Shown one piece after another: positions 24,495 through 33,243 of a DNA stretch of 64,000 nt (positions are counted from its first letter, which is position 1; each line of letters begins with the position of its first letter). The stretch covers positions 1 to 64,000 of the forward strand of contig CAWAPQ010000012.1 of assembly GCA_963783965.1 (NCBI GenBank), given 5' to 3'. This DNA is from Bog-473 sp963783965 (GTDB lineage: Bacteria > Actinomycetota > Acidimicrobiia > Acidimicrobiales > RAAP-2). Under the pieces are notes generated by a model, which was given only the letters and a program-made list of their open reading frames with translations, did not search any database and was not told the DNA's origin. The translations under genes and the position numbers were made by a program.

Positions 24495-25088
24495 TGTCCG
24501 ACCTCGAATCCCGCCTTGGCGGCCATGCGCAGGGCTCGGTGTTGGAGGACCTTGGCGTTGCTGACACTGACCCCCATCGCTTGCGCTGCCTCCTTGATAG
24601 AGCATGCCTCGAGGAATCGCAGCTCGAGGATGCGCCGGTAGCGGTCGGGCAGGGCTGCGAGGATCTTGCCGGCCCGTTGTGGGGCATCGCTCGGCTCCTG
24701 GGGACCGGAAGGTTCGACAAGAGCATGCATGTCTCGTTCGGGATCGATCGGTGGTGACCGAAGTCCCCAGAGTTCGGCGCCAGTGTGAGGCAAGCACGGT
24801 TTGCGCCGTGGTAAGGAGGTAGGACCGCACCTCGCCTTTCGACGACGTCAGCTTCAGAGGCCCGAGGGCGGTTCGGAACACCTCTGAAGTGAGATCTTCG
24901 GCGTCTGGACGGTTGCCGACCCGTGCGTACATCAAGCGGTAGAGGCGGTCGATGTTGTCGCGGTACACCGATTCCCAGTCGGCGTAGGAATCGGCGTCAA
25001 CCACGCGGAGGCGGGTGACGTCGGGTTTACCCGACGACGTGGGCGGCTCGATCACCCGAGTCCGTGAAGGCTTGGGAGCAGGAAACAT
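24491..25088 (-). pseudogene. ECF sigma factor, +1 frameshift
   Basis: The N-terminal frame from ATG 25088 gives sigma region 2 (YRLMYARVGNRPDAEDLTSE, then a Y-L-L-T-T-A-Q-T-V-L-A-S-H-W-R-R segment). The second frame gives region 4 (LAALPDRYRRILELRFLEAC, then a helix-turn-helix with G-V-S-V-S-N-A-K-V-L-Q-H-R-A). They are joined by an extra base near 24745-24765, in the linker between the regions. If repaired, the protein has about 198 residues and is a normal group 4 sigma factor coupled to its anti-sigma gene. The frameshift is either a real inactivation or a sequencing error. The divergent secreted-protein gene may be its target. Confidence 0.8.
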
Positions 25089-25395
25089 CTCATCTTAAGA
25101 TACGCGGGGAGGTTACAACCGGTCTGGGCTGCTCGGATCGGGTCGAGCCCGTTCCCTCGACGGCAGAGTTCCCGGGAGGACGCCGGTCTCCTCGGTCGGC
25201 ACCGAGGGTCCGTTCCCGAGGAGCCGGCGCCGAGCACCATGGCGGCGAGTGCTCACTGAGTAATAGCCGACGGGGTTACATGTCGACGGCTTCTCTCGAC
25301 TGACGTGCGCACTGCATAGCTCCATTCCGTCATCGGCCGCTGTAACTCCGAGCCGTATGCCTCACTAGCAAATCGAGCACACAGGAGGTTTCGCC
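25089..25395. other. Divergent spacer between ECF sigma and secreted-protein genes
   Basis: This 307-base region contains no supported gene. It should hold the promoter of the sigma operon and of the secreted protein. A strong Shine-Dalgarno (AGGAGG) is visible just before 25396. I could not assign an ECF-type -35/-10 pair with confidence. Confidence 0.5.
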
Positions 25396-25938
25396 ATGCA
25401 GTACCGCCGATACGCCAGCTTGAGTGGAGCGGTCGCCCTCTCGTCCTTCTTTGCCTTGGGCGTCGGAGCCGTCGCGAGTGCCGGCACGCCGCATACCTCA
25501 TCGGCCGTGTCCCTCGTCCGTGTCGCCAGCGCGACACAACCGACTGTGCACACAGCGGCGACGCAAGTAGGCGCAACGACCGAAACGATCCTCGTCAATG
25601 CCAAGGGCCTACCGTTGTACTACTACAAGGCTGATACAGCAAGGAAATCACAGGTGAGTGGCGTGTTGGCTCGACTCTGGCCCGCTCTGGTCTCAGCCAA
25701 GCCCACCGCATCCGGAGTCAGAGGCAAGGTCGCGTCCTTGAAAGAACCCGGCGGTCGACAAGTGGCCTATAACGGTCACTTCCTCTACACCTTCGTCGAC
25801 GATTCTCCCGGGCACGTCACGGGACAAGGTGTCAGCAACTTCTTCGTTGCCACTCCCAACATTAGGGCCATAGGGAACTCAACGACGGTCAAGGCTGCCC
25901 CCGCACCGGTAAGTCAGTCACACGGCTATGGGTATTGA
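25396..25938 (+). CDS. Secreted protein with COG4315-type (lipoprotein_15) repeats
   Basis: A 180-residue exported protein. An N-terminal signal peptide (basic MQYRRY, then a hydrophobic stretch ending near ASAGT) is followed by a two-repeat domain: ILVNAKGLPLYYYKADTARK with LWPAL, and VAYNGHFLYTFVDDSPGHVT with GQG. This is the pattern of the 'secreted repeat of unknown function' family. The Cys pair present in many members is missing, and so is a lipobox Cys. It is divergent from the ECF sigma/anti-sigma pair. The role is unknown. Confidence 0.82.
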   Translation: MQYRRYASLSGAVALSSFFALGVGAVASAGTPHTSSAVSLVRVASATQPTVHTAATQVGATTETILVNAKGLPLYYYKADTARKSQVSGVLARLWPALVSAKPTASGVRGKVASLKEPGGRQVAYNGHFLYTFVDDSPGHVTGQGVSNFFVATPNIRAIGNSTTVKAAPAPVSQSHGYGY

Positions 25939-26472
25939 TCAGACGTGTGCCGTCATTACCCAACGAGAAGGCTCCCCTCTAGGAGCCTCTCCCAACCCTT
26001 AGGCATCAGCGACCGGAACGCTCCAGCGATATGACGTACTCCGCAGCGGCACGCGAGAGGAAGCCAACTCTGTGGGATTCGAAGGTAGCGGTCTGCCGCC
26101 GTCTCGGATTCTTGTCCTGTGCGGAACAGGTCGATCGGTTGGCTGCGGAGGCTCCCGTGATCCGCCGACTGCCGCCATTGGATCAACGGTGGGTTCGATT
26201 GCAGAATGATCATTAGGCCGCAGTCACGTGGCCCTTGGGCCCGAATCCGACTACGGCCGCCGCAGAGCGGAGCCATCTACGACCACAGGAGTTGATGGAG
26301 CGGACCAGGTGAACTCGGCGGTCGGAGCGCCAAGCGGGAGGGAGGTAAACGTACGCCGGACTACGTGAGATCAGGCAAGCCACTCGTTTTCGGTTCACCG
26401 GGTCCAGATGGATTCCGGGCGCTCCAAATTGATGATCTCTTAATTCCAATTGGGGCATTGTTCACGTTCTGT
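25939..26472. other. Non-coding stretch between secreted-protein and stress-protein genes
   Basis: Apart from the terminator-like hairpin at its start and the palindrome at its end, no coding frame or repeat was recognised in about 530 bases. Short frames on both strands lack family features. Confidence 0.45.
25965..25991 (+). terminator. Hairpin after the secreted-protein gene
   Basis: GGCTCC (25970-25975) pairs with GGAGCC (25982-25987) around a 6-base loop, extended by GAGA/TCTC with one bulge. It lies 27 bases after the stop. There is no T-run, as is common in high-GC actinobacteria. Confidence 0.55.
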
Positions 26473-26490
26473 TTCTGTCCACGGACAGAA
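26473..26490. promoter_or_regulatory. Perfect 18-bp palindrome upstream of a universal stress gene
   Basis: TTCTGTCC-AC-GGACAGAA is an exact 8-bp dyad with a 2-base centre, 28 bases before the GTG start at 26518. A second nested pair (GTTCTGT at 26466 and ACAGAAC at 26485) overlaps it. It is most likely the binding site of a dimeric regulator of the stress gene. Confidence 0.65.
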
Positions 26491-26517
26491 CATTGAGTGA
26501 GCATTGGAGGTGCGCAC

Positions 26518-27052
26518 GTGTGGGACCGACTGCTGTGTGCAATTGATCAGTTTGAATCCGGCCAGGAGGCTCTGGCCTTTGCCGCGGACGTGGCCTCGGC
26601 GCAACCAAGCCAGCGTCAGGGTTCTGCACATCCGGGAACTCTCGAAAATGGCACGCGTTCTCCCACTCGAAACGCCGTCTGAAGCCGAGGATCTGGTTCG
26701 CGAGGCAGTGCGGGCATTGGGATCGTCGGGCGTCGCAGCAGAGGGACGGTCTTGCTCCGAGTTGGAGGATCGCGTGGCGAAGCGAATTGTCGATGAGGCG
26801 CTCCGCTGGGAGTGCCAGGCAGTCGTTCTTGGATCCCGGCGTCTTCATGGGATTGGCAGGCTCTCCGGTCGCGGCGTGAGGGAAAAGGTCCTGAGGTCGT
26901 CGTTTCTGCCGGTCCTCGTGGCACCGGCTGCCGAGAGTAACGGGATCTACTGGCCGCCAAAGTTCAGGGCGGAGCTTCAGTGGCCATCGGCCACACCTGG
27001 TCAGGACGCCGCGACGTGGGATCGACGACCGCGGGCTTCGTGGGCGGACTAG
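26518..27052 (+). pseudogene. Universal stress protein, +1 frameshift
   Basis: GTG at 26518 with GGAGG seven bases upstream begins a stress-protein N-terminus (VWDRLLCAIDQFESGQEALA). The frame then changes near 26598-26612, and the rest is read one base later: SVRVLHIRELSKMARV, then C-Q-A-V-V-L-G-S-R-R and V-L-R-S-S-F-L-P-V-L-V-A-P. With the shift removed, this is a complete single-domain UspA protein with an extra C-terminal tail of about 35 residues. A small membrane-protein gene follows four bases after its stop. Confidence 0.72.
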
Positions 27053-27055
27053 AGG

Positions 27056-27302
27056 ATGAATACGGCAACGGTCGGGGCCAACGCGGCCACCTTCCTCATC
27101 TACGGCGCATCATTGATCGTGGTCTTGTGGTGCGTCATCGACGTGACGAGAAGACCTTCAGATGAGCTGACCGTGGGAAGGAAGGCAGTGCTGGGTGCTT
27201 GCGTCGCTGGTCGGCTGGCTTCTGTTTGGAATCGTGGGGGCAGCCATCGCCGCGTTCTATCTCATCGGTCCGCGGCGAAGGATGAACGCTCAGAGGTTGT
27301 AG
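27056..27302 (+). pseudogene. Small two-helix membrane protein, +1 frameshift
   Basis: The first frame gives a hydrophobic helix (ATFLIYGASLIVVLWCVID) and the segment VTRRPSDELTVGRKAV. One base later (extra C near 27191) the next frame gives a second helix (WVLASLVGWLLFGIVGAAIA) and a basic end G-P-R-R-R-M-N-A-Q-R-L. Repaired, it is an 81-residue protein of the PLDc_N-like small membrane family. It is nearly adjacent to the preceding stress-protein gene. Confidence 0.65.
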
Positions 27303-27395
27303 GTACGGCGCGCAGCGTCAATTCGCACTTCACGGTCACGCCGGACAGAGGGCGGGCAGAAAGACTAAATGAGAGGCGTACAGCTGTCGTCCTCC

Positions 27396-27878
27396 TTAGA
27401 AGACGGTCTTCCAGTCGTCCTTCATGCTGATCACCATGCCAGCCCAGTTCCTTTGCCTTGGCGAAGGAGGCCTCGGCGGCACTGGTGTAGGCGAACTCGC
27501 GCTCGGCGTCGTCGTGGTTGACGATCAGAGAAAACTTGTCGGCGCTCAACATCTCGATAGCGACGTCCGCGTTGCCCCGGCAAAAGCCGGCAGGGGCGGC
27601 AGGTCTGGGCGAAGATGTCCTCGGGCTTGCCTGGGCCGACGTTCAGGTCTCCCAGGGCGTGGTCCCCAAGCGGATGATCCTGCCGTCGCTGAAGCTGTAC
27701 TCGGCCGCGGTGCCACTCACGTTCTCCTTGTAGATCCCCCAGGTCTCCTCGGCGAACACCCGCATGAAATCACGGCCACCACCGGAGACCGCGAACTCCG
27801 TGGTCGATCGCTTGATGCAGCCAAGATCTCTTCCTTGGCGTCTCGGTGGTTCCAACTCGCCAACTCGCTGTCACTCAT
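27396..27878 (-). pseudogene. HAD-superfamily phosphatase remnant, deleted and frameshifted
   Basis: The start (MSDSELASWNHRDAKEEILA) and the end (NHDDAEREFAYTSAAEASFA, then V-I-S-M-K-D-D-W-K-T-V-F) match an actinobacterial HAD hydrolase. Between them, SGGGRDFMRVFAEETWGI is kept, but roughly 110 residues, including the N-terminal DxDGT nucleophile loop, are missing. Three further frame changes occur: two are +1, and one is +2 or -1. Unlike the neighbouring single-shift genes, this one cannot be rescued by a single correction, so it is a true pseudogene. It ends 66 bases before the aquaporin stop, on the same strand. Confidence 0.75.
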
Positions 27879-27944
27879 GGCTTCGTTTGTATTGCGGGTT
27901 GCTACCGCCGGTCCGCATCTCGAAGGCGACTCGTCCAATTCAAT

Positions 27945-28763
27945 TCAGGACTGCCCTTCCTTGTAGACCTCGGTGAAGATGTCACCCTGGGCTGCCCCCG
28001 ATCCGGCCTTGCCGCCGCCCCGTCCCCGCAGAACGAAGGCGATCACAACGGCTAAAGCGGCCCCAGCGATTGGGCCAGCGACATAGACCCAGTACCCGGT
28101 GAAGGTGGTCGAGACCAGGTCAGGTCCGAACGTACGGGCTGGGTTCATCGACGCACCCGAGATCGGGCTTCCCCACAGGCCGGCCAGGGCGATGTAGCCA
28201 CCCACACCGAAGGCGCCGATGATGCCGATGTTCTGCGCTCCCGAGGCCGTGCCCAGGATCACGCTGACCAGACCCATGGTCAAGATCAGCTCCATCCAAA
28301 ACGCTGCCATGTTCGAGTAGCCGTGTGCGGGGTAGTTGGACCCGTACATGGCTGACACGTTGATCACGGAGTGGAGGAAGAGAGCGGCGAGGGTCGCTCC
28401 GGCGAGCTGCATCACGATATAGCCCGGGACCCGCCACCACGGGAAGTCCCGACGCAAGGCGAAGGCGATCGATACGGCGGGATTCAGGTGGGCGCCAGAC
28501 ACCTTGCCCATGAACAGGATGATGGCCATGACCATCAGAGCGGGAGCGACGACCGCTGCGGTGCGGCTGATCACGCCGGGGAAGGCATGACCCATCATGC
28601 CCCCACCCGCAGCGACCAAGACGAGGAAGAAAGTCCCCAAGAGTTCCGAGAAGAGACGACGCCACTCCTGGCTGGGATCGTTGAAGTCGGCTATTCGCTC
28701 GACCACCTCTTGTTCGTAGCGAGCGATCGGACCCAAAGTGGGAACTTCTTGCAAAGAAGTCAT
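27945..28763 (-). CDS. MIP family aquaporin
   Basis: A 272-residue channel with six membrane helices and two half-helices carrying the NPA signatures: SGAHLNPAVS near residue 94 and SGASMNPARTFGP near 210. The Arg after the second NPA, part of the selectivity filter, is present. The family moves water or small neutral solutes. A 40-residue cytoplasmic N-terminus and a 25-residue Gly-rich tail are longer than in AqpZ. It lies in a leftward group with the GAP and SHOCT genes, suggesting osmotic or envelope stress. Confidence 0.9.
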   Translation of the reverse strand: MTSLQEVPTLGPIARYEQEVVERIADFNDPSQEWRRLFSELLGTFFLVLVAAGGGMMGHAFPGVISRTAAVVAPALMVMAIILFMGKVSGAHLNPAVSIAFALRRDFPWWRVPGYIVMQLAGATLAALFLHSVINVSAMYGSNYPAHGYSNMAAFWMELILTMGLVSVILGTASGAQNIGIIGAFGVGGYIALAGLWGSPISGASMNPARTFGPDLVSTTFTGYWVYVAGPIAGAALAVVIAFVLRGRGGGKAGSGAAQGDIFTEVYKEGQS

Positions 28764-28848
28764 CGAGAACTCAACACCTCCTGGTGTATCTCCACGACGG
28801 CGGCGAATATCGAGCTCCGAAGGTGGCTCGGACTACCGCTGTCTTCTG

Positions 28849-29502
28849 TCACGTCACGATCAAGTAGATGCTCTTGCCCACGAGCCAGAGACCAAGCACC
28901 AATGAGACCACGATGATCACCTGATCCTTGTGGCCGTCGATCCACGAGCGGATGTTACCGAGGAAGGCCTGCGCCTGTTCGGGTCGGAACCCGGCGTAGA
29001 TCTCCATGACGATGTAGACGCCTGTGGCGACAACGCAGAACAGGAACAATGCGATGTAGCTCTCCCAGGACGTGAGCTTGGCCTCGGTGATCACGGCGAC
29101 GCCCGCCGCGACCAGCCCCCAGGGCTGGGTGAGGGGTGCCAGGCCAATGGCGTACAGCGGCGACATGTTGTCGAGGCCCGTTTGCCACTTCGGTGGTTTC
29201 TTCGGCGGCCTGGGCTTGCCCATCCTCCGCCGCTGTCGCACCGCGATGAGCACGAGAGCCACGCCGATCGCGATCTTTACCGCCAGGGCCGCCAGGGAGG
29301 GTGCCGTGTTCGGCTTCGGCGGATTGTTTCCAGTGACGAGGACGGTCAGGGCGACCACGATGGCCAGGGAGAGCAGCCATCCGAAGATGAAGGCGGCGCC
29401 CTTACGTGTGCCGCCCTTGGAAAGCAGGATGAGAATAAAGGCGGTGAGGGGGATGGGCTCGAGCGTGATGACCAAGCCAATGATCAGCAGGTCCAAAATC
29501 AC
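28849..29502 (-). CDS. GAP family (Sap-like) membrane protein
   Basis: A 217-residue protein with about six hydrophobic segments, of the GAP (glycolipid/peptidoglycolipid addressing) family within the LysE superfamily. Typical features are the opening DLLIIGLVITLEPIPLTAFI, the K-G-G-T-R-K-G loop, and a central charged loop rich in Arg, Lys and Pro. Mycobacterial relatives take part in moving cell-envelope lipids to the surface. It is located between the SHOCT and aquaporin genes, all leftward. Confidence 0.85.
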   Translation of the reverse strand: MILDLLIIGLVITLEPIPLTAFILILLSKGGTRKGAAFIFGWLLSLAIVVALTVLVTGNNPPKPNTAPSLAALAVKIAIGVALVLIAVRQRRRMGKPRPPKKPPKWQTGLDNMSPLYAIGLAPLTQPWGLVAAGVAVITEAKLTSWESYIALFLFCVVATGVYIVMEIYAGFRPEQAQAFLGNIRSWIDGHKDQVIIVVSLVLGLWLVGKSIYLIVT

Positions 29503-29553
29503 GGCGCCGGGTCCAAATTCACTTGATCACTTCGAGGCTCTTGGCTGATCGCC

Positions 29554-29949
29554 TCAAGCCAGGATCTTCGCCTTCTGCGACTCGAACTCGGCTTCGGTGA
29601 TGACTCCCTGTCCCTTGAGCTCGGCAAGTTTGGCCAGTTGCTCGGTCGAATCAGTTCCCGTCCCCGCCGCCTGCTTCACGGCCGCGTCGAAGGCCTCCTG
29701 CTGTTGCGCCGCCTGGGCTGCAGCCCGCTCGTGCATTTTGCCTCCTCGGGCGATGAGGTACACGAAGATCCCGAGGAAGGGAAGGATGATCACGAACAGC
29801 ACCCAGAGCGTTTTGGCCACGCCTCCCATGTCATGGCTCCGGAAGATGTCGGAGAAGATGATGATGAGCAACCAGAACCAGATGACGAGGAGGAAGAAGC
29901 CCAGCATGGTTCCGAACAGATCGGCGAGCGGGTAGGTGTAGGCGAGCAT
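29554..29949 (-). CDS. PLDc_N/SHOCT domain membrane protein
   Basis: A 131-residue protein: two membrane helices (MLGFFLLVIWFWLLIIIFSD and TLWVLFVIILPFLGIFVYLI) separated by a short loop, then an Ala/Gln-rich linker, then a C-terminal SHOCT helix pair (QLAKLAELKGQGVITEAEFE, followed by SQKAKIL). SHOCT domains are short oligomerisation or interaction modules of unknown detail. A second SHOCT protein is encoded at 38691, at the end of the sulfatase operon. Confidence 0.85.
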   Translation of the reverse strand: MLAYTYPLADLFGTMLGFFLLVIWFWLLIIIFSDIFRSHDMGGVAKTLWVLFVIILPFLGIFVYLIARGGKMHERAAAQAAQQQEAFDAAVKQAAGTGTDSTEQLAKLAELKGQGVITEAEFESQKAKILA

Positions 29950-30085
29950 TGGGTAATCCTCCTGTGGTGGTCCATCGTTGAGGCCGTGACGCGGAGCGGC
30001 TCCCGTGAAGTCGCGGGATCAAAAGGGAACCGGGCACCACAACTGCTCACCCCGTGATGGAACCACACACCACGTCCAAGGGGCA

Positions 30086-30102
30086 TCACCCACTCGGGGT
30101 GA
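30086..30102 (-). terminator. Hairpin after the MalT/LuxR regulator gene
   Basis: TCACCC (30086-30091) and GGGTGA (30097-30102) form a 6-bp stem around ACTCG, just downstream of the leftward regulator's stop at 30132. There is no T-run. Confidence 0.4.
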
Positions 30103-30131
30103 CTTGATCCAGAAGGGTCGAAAGGACCGGT

Positions 30132-32729
30132 TCAGAGCAGCCCGATCTCCTGGGCGCGACGGATCGCGCCATTCCGGTTGGCGACGTCGAGCTTCCGGTA
30201 GATGTGGGTCATGTGGGTCTTGATGGTGTTCACCGAGACGTAGCAGCGCTGAGCCATTTCCGAATTGGTGAATCGACTCGGGAGGTAGGAAAGGATCTCG
30301 AGCTCCCGGTCGGTCAATGGCTCGACGAGCTCCGCACCTGGCGAGGGGGAGTGCAGCTCGCGTGAGCGACGGAGGATGATCTCCTGAAAGGCGGTCCGTT
30401 CGCCCGGAAGTCCGGCGATGAGCTGAACGACGGCTGGGCCGGCCTGGACGAATATCTCCACGAGCGAGTGACGGCCGCCCAGTTCCAAGGCCTGGAGAAG
30501 ATGCAGCTGGGCGGTGTCCGCCGATCCCTCTGCACTCGCCAGCCAGGCCAATTGGACCTCGGCCCTGAGGTCCGCAGCGGGATTGTCCGTCTCAGTGACG
30601 GAAGGAGCGGAATCCATTAGCTTGCGCGCGACGTGGCGCTGTCCATTCGACAGCGCCACTGCGACCCGCTCGAACCGAAGCATCTCCGAGTCACGGTTCT
30701 CGCGTGCAGAAACCCTCGAGGCTTCCGGGAGCGAGCCACGGAGACGAAGCAGGCGAATCTCCAGGGCTCCGAGTCGCTCGGCCACAATGGGTGGAGGCGG
30801 TCCTGCCGGGCGGTGTGGATTGTTCAGAACGGCAGCGCTCTGATCGAAGTCGCCCTCGGCCGCCCGGAGCAGTGCCATCTCGAGCCGAGCGACCCATGCC
30901 AACTGCGTGCGCCGATTTGCCTCGGCGCGTAGCGTTCCTTCGTGGAGCGCAATGGCGGCTCGGCGGGGTTCGCCTTTTTCGAGCGCGGCCAGGGTGATGG
31001 CCAGGTACGCGTCCGCGGTCGAGGTGTGACCGAGCATGCCGACAGATTGAGCGACAGCGAGGGCCTCATCGGCCAAGTGTTCGGCGCGCCCGGTATTGCC
31101 GGTCCAAGCCTCGACCAGGGCCAAAGAGCCCAGACCGCTGACCCGCCAGACCGAATAGGCCGCTCCGGTGCTCGCCAATCCCGACTTGAGCCAGGTCCTC
31201 GCCTCCTCGAGGTGCCCTGCGAGGAAATGCGCCCGGCCTCCCGAGCCGAGCGCCATGGTGCGGAGCGAGTCGACGTCACCCAGATTCATGACCGCCGGCA
31301 TCGGCTCGTGGCTCAGATCGTCGAGCATGACGAGCGCCTCTTCAGCCATGTCGATGGACATCTCGTGATTCGCCCGGAATTGAGCCAGGGAGGCAAGGAA
31401 AACCTGGGCGCATGCGGCCTCGCCGCGGGTGGCTGTGGGGTGGACCCTGACGCGTCGCAGGATATCTTCGGCGGCAGCAGCCTGCCCCTCCGTTCCCTGC
31501 AAAAGTCCTAGGAGAAGATTGACCTCGTGGTGATCGGCCCGCACGAACTCGGGAACAGTGCTGAGCCAGCGGATCGCCGTAGCCATCTCCCCACGCTCGA
31601 ACACCTCCGAGCCTCGGGCAAGGATCAGGCGGAGCGCAGCTTCCCAGTCCCGTGCGGACATCAGGCACTCGACGGCCACGTCGGCATTGCCACGTTGTAG
31701 ATGCCACTGAGCAGCCTTGTGGAGCAGGTGTGACTCGAGTTCGGGGTGTTCCGCCCGAAGTCGGAAGCGCAGAAGATCGCGGAAGAGGTGATGAAACCGG
31801 TACCACTCCCGGCTGGAGTCGAGGGGCACGAGGAACATGGAATCCCGCTCCAATTCCTCGAGGACGCCTTGGGCGTTCGGTGTCCCGGTCAGATAGCCGA
31901 TCAGGTCGGCGCTCATCTCATCGGGTACCGACATCTGGAGGAGCAGCTGGCGCCGATTGTGGGACTGGGCGCGCAACACCTCTTCACTCAGGTAGTCGGC
32001 AATGAGCCGATCGGTGCCACTGAACTGCGTGACGAAGTTGTCCGGGTCTTCGTGAAGGCGGAGGTTCATGCCGGCCAACTGCAGGCCTGCGGCCCATCCC
32101 TCAGTCCGGTTGACGAGTGCGGTGACGCTGTCGGCGCTGAACGATTGTCCGGTGATGCGTTCGAGGAGCTCGGCGGAGTCCGTGTCATCGAATGCGAGGT
32201 CGACCTGGCGGATCTCCGTGATGTCCAGTCGCATCCGCTGGCGGCTCCAGGCGATGGGCAGGTCCGCCCGGGACGAGAGGACCAGATGGACGTTGCGCGG
32301 CAACAGCTCCGACAATCGGGCCAGGTCGGAGACGAGTGCAGCGTTCGACAGGTGGTGCAGGTCCTCCAGGACGATGATCACCTCAGGAAGCTCTGTCATC
32401 TGCACTGCGAGGTCGTCGAGAAAAGCATCGCCAAGTCCCTCTCCGTGCATGGAGGTCAGCGGGCTCACGTCGACGAAGACTCGGTCGATCTGGGCCAGTT
32501 CTTTCAGGAGTCGCCTGCGGAAGCGCACGGGGTCATCGTCGCTGGGTATGACCTCGAGCCAGACGAACTGCAGCTCGGGATGCGTGGCAGCCCACTGGGC
32601 CAGGAGGACCGATTTCCCAGCCCCTGCCGGCGCGACGATGAGGGCGATGCTGTGATCGACGACAGCGTCCAATTTCCGCCTCAGGGCGGGACGGTCGACC
32701 ACGTAGGCCGGCTGAGAAGGTGTCTTCAT
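30132..32729 (-). CDS. MalT-type ATP-dependent LuxR-family regulator
   Basis: An 865-residue regulator. It has an N-terminal P-loop ATPase (Walker A APAGAGKS near residue 33, Walker B EVIIVLEDLHHLS near 130), a long TPR-like helical region, and a C-terminal LuxR helix-turn-helix with LTDRELEILSYLPSRFTNSE and VNTIKTHMTHIYRKL. The ATG at 32729 is chosen because family homology starts with the PSQPAYVVDRPALRRKLD segment; the open frame upstream has no similarity. It is divergent from the arylsulfatase module 264 bases away, which it probably controls. MalT-type proteins usually bind a small effector. Confidence 0.9.
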   Translation of the reverse strand: MKTPSQPAYVVDRPALRRKLDAVVDHSIALIVAPAGAGKSVLLAQWAATHPELQFVWLEVIPSDDDPVRFRRRLLKELAQIDRVFVDVSPLTSMHGEGLGDAFLDDLAVQMTELPEVIIVLEDLHHLSNAALVSDLARLSELLPRNVHLVLSSRADLPIAWSRQRMRLDITEIRQVDLAFDDTDSAELLERITGQSFSADSVTALVNRTEGWAAGLQLAGMNLRLHEDPDNFVTQFSGTDRLIADYLSEEVLRAQSHNRRQLLLQMSVPDEMSADLIGYLTGTPNAQGVLEELERDSMFLVPLDSSREWYRFHHLFRDLLRFRLRAEHPELESHLLHKAAQWHLQRGNADVAVECLMSARDWEAALRLILARGSEVFERGEMATAIRWLSTVPEFVRADHHEVNLLLGLLQGTEGQAAAAEDILRRVRVHPTATRGEAACAQVFLASLAQFRANHEMSIDMAEEALVMLDDLSHEPMPAVMNLGDVDSLRTMALGSGGRAHFLAGHLEEARTWLKSGLASTGAAYSVWRVSGLGSLALVEAWTGNTGRAEHLADEALAVAQSVGMLGHTSTADAYLAITLAALEKGEPRRAAIALHEGTLRAEANRRTQLAWVARLEMALLRAAEGDFDQSAAVLNNPHRPAGPPPPIVAERLGALEIRLLRLRGSLPEASRVSARENRDSEMLRFERVAVALSNGQRHVARKLMDSAPSVTETDNPAADLRAEVQLAWLASAEGSADTAQLHLLQALELGGRHSLVEIFVQAGPAVVQLIAGLPGERTAFQEIILRRSRELHSPSPGAELVEPLTDRELEILSYLPSRFTNSEMAQRCYVSVNTIKTHMTHIYRKLDVANRNGAIRRAQEIGLL

Positions 32730-32993
32730 ACCTGCGTCACAGCACCTTCCCCGCGTCCAGAACCCCAGTGTGCCACCAGCAGCGACGCAACGGCCATTGA
32801 CGGAGCCCTGCCGAGGCCCCGGGGGACCCCGGGCGTGATCACCCTGTTCGGATGATGCGCCCGGGCCGGCCAAATCCCATGATTGCGTCAGTGCTTGTCT
32901 CGCCCCCTCGCATTGATCCAAGCCCACCCGGGTGGAGTGATTTCCCACATGACCATGCGGCATGGAGTCGGCCTGCCGCCGGAATGAGTCGAA

Positions 32994-33221
32994 TTGAGCA
33001 CGCGATCGTACGAAATCCAGGTCAAAGGAACCCTGAGCCCGACCCTGCTGGCGGCCCTTGAAGGGTTCGAGGTCAGCAGCGTCGAACGGGGCAGGACGAC
33101 CCTGGTCGGGTGGGTGTCCGATCAGGCCCGGCTCTTCAGCACGCTCGAGGTCCTGCGAGACCTCAATATCGAATTGGTCTCACTGAATCCGGGCCCCGAC
33201 CAGCCCGTCGTCACGCCGTGA
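32994..33221 (+). CDS. Small conserved-looking protein preceding the arylsulfatase
   Basis: A 75-residue protein read from TTG at 32994, with GGAATGAG about ten bases upstream. It has an alternating strand pattern (SYEIQVKGTLSPTLLAALEG, later RTTLVGWVSDQARLFSTLEV) like a small alpha/beta sandwich. It ends 22 bases before the sulfatase start, so it is probably co-transcribed with it. I do not recognise the family. Confidence 0.65.
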   Translation: MSTRSYEIQVKGTLSPTLLAALEGFEVSSVERGRTTLVGWVSDQARLFSTLEVLRDLNIELVSLNPGPDQPVVTP

Positions 33222-33243
33222 AGTCTGCAGGAAGGACCATCCA

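Noticed and set aside
24103..24757. Plus-strand frames opposite the sigma/anti-sigma pair
   Set aside because: They are shadows of minus-strand genes with recognised sigma regions and a GTGA overlap.
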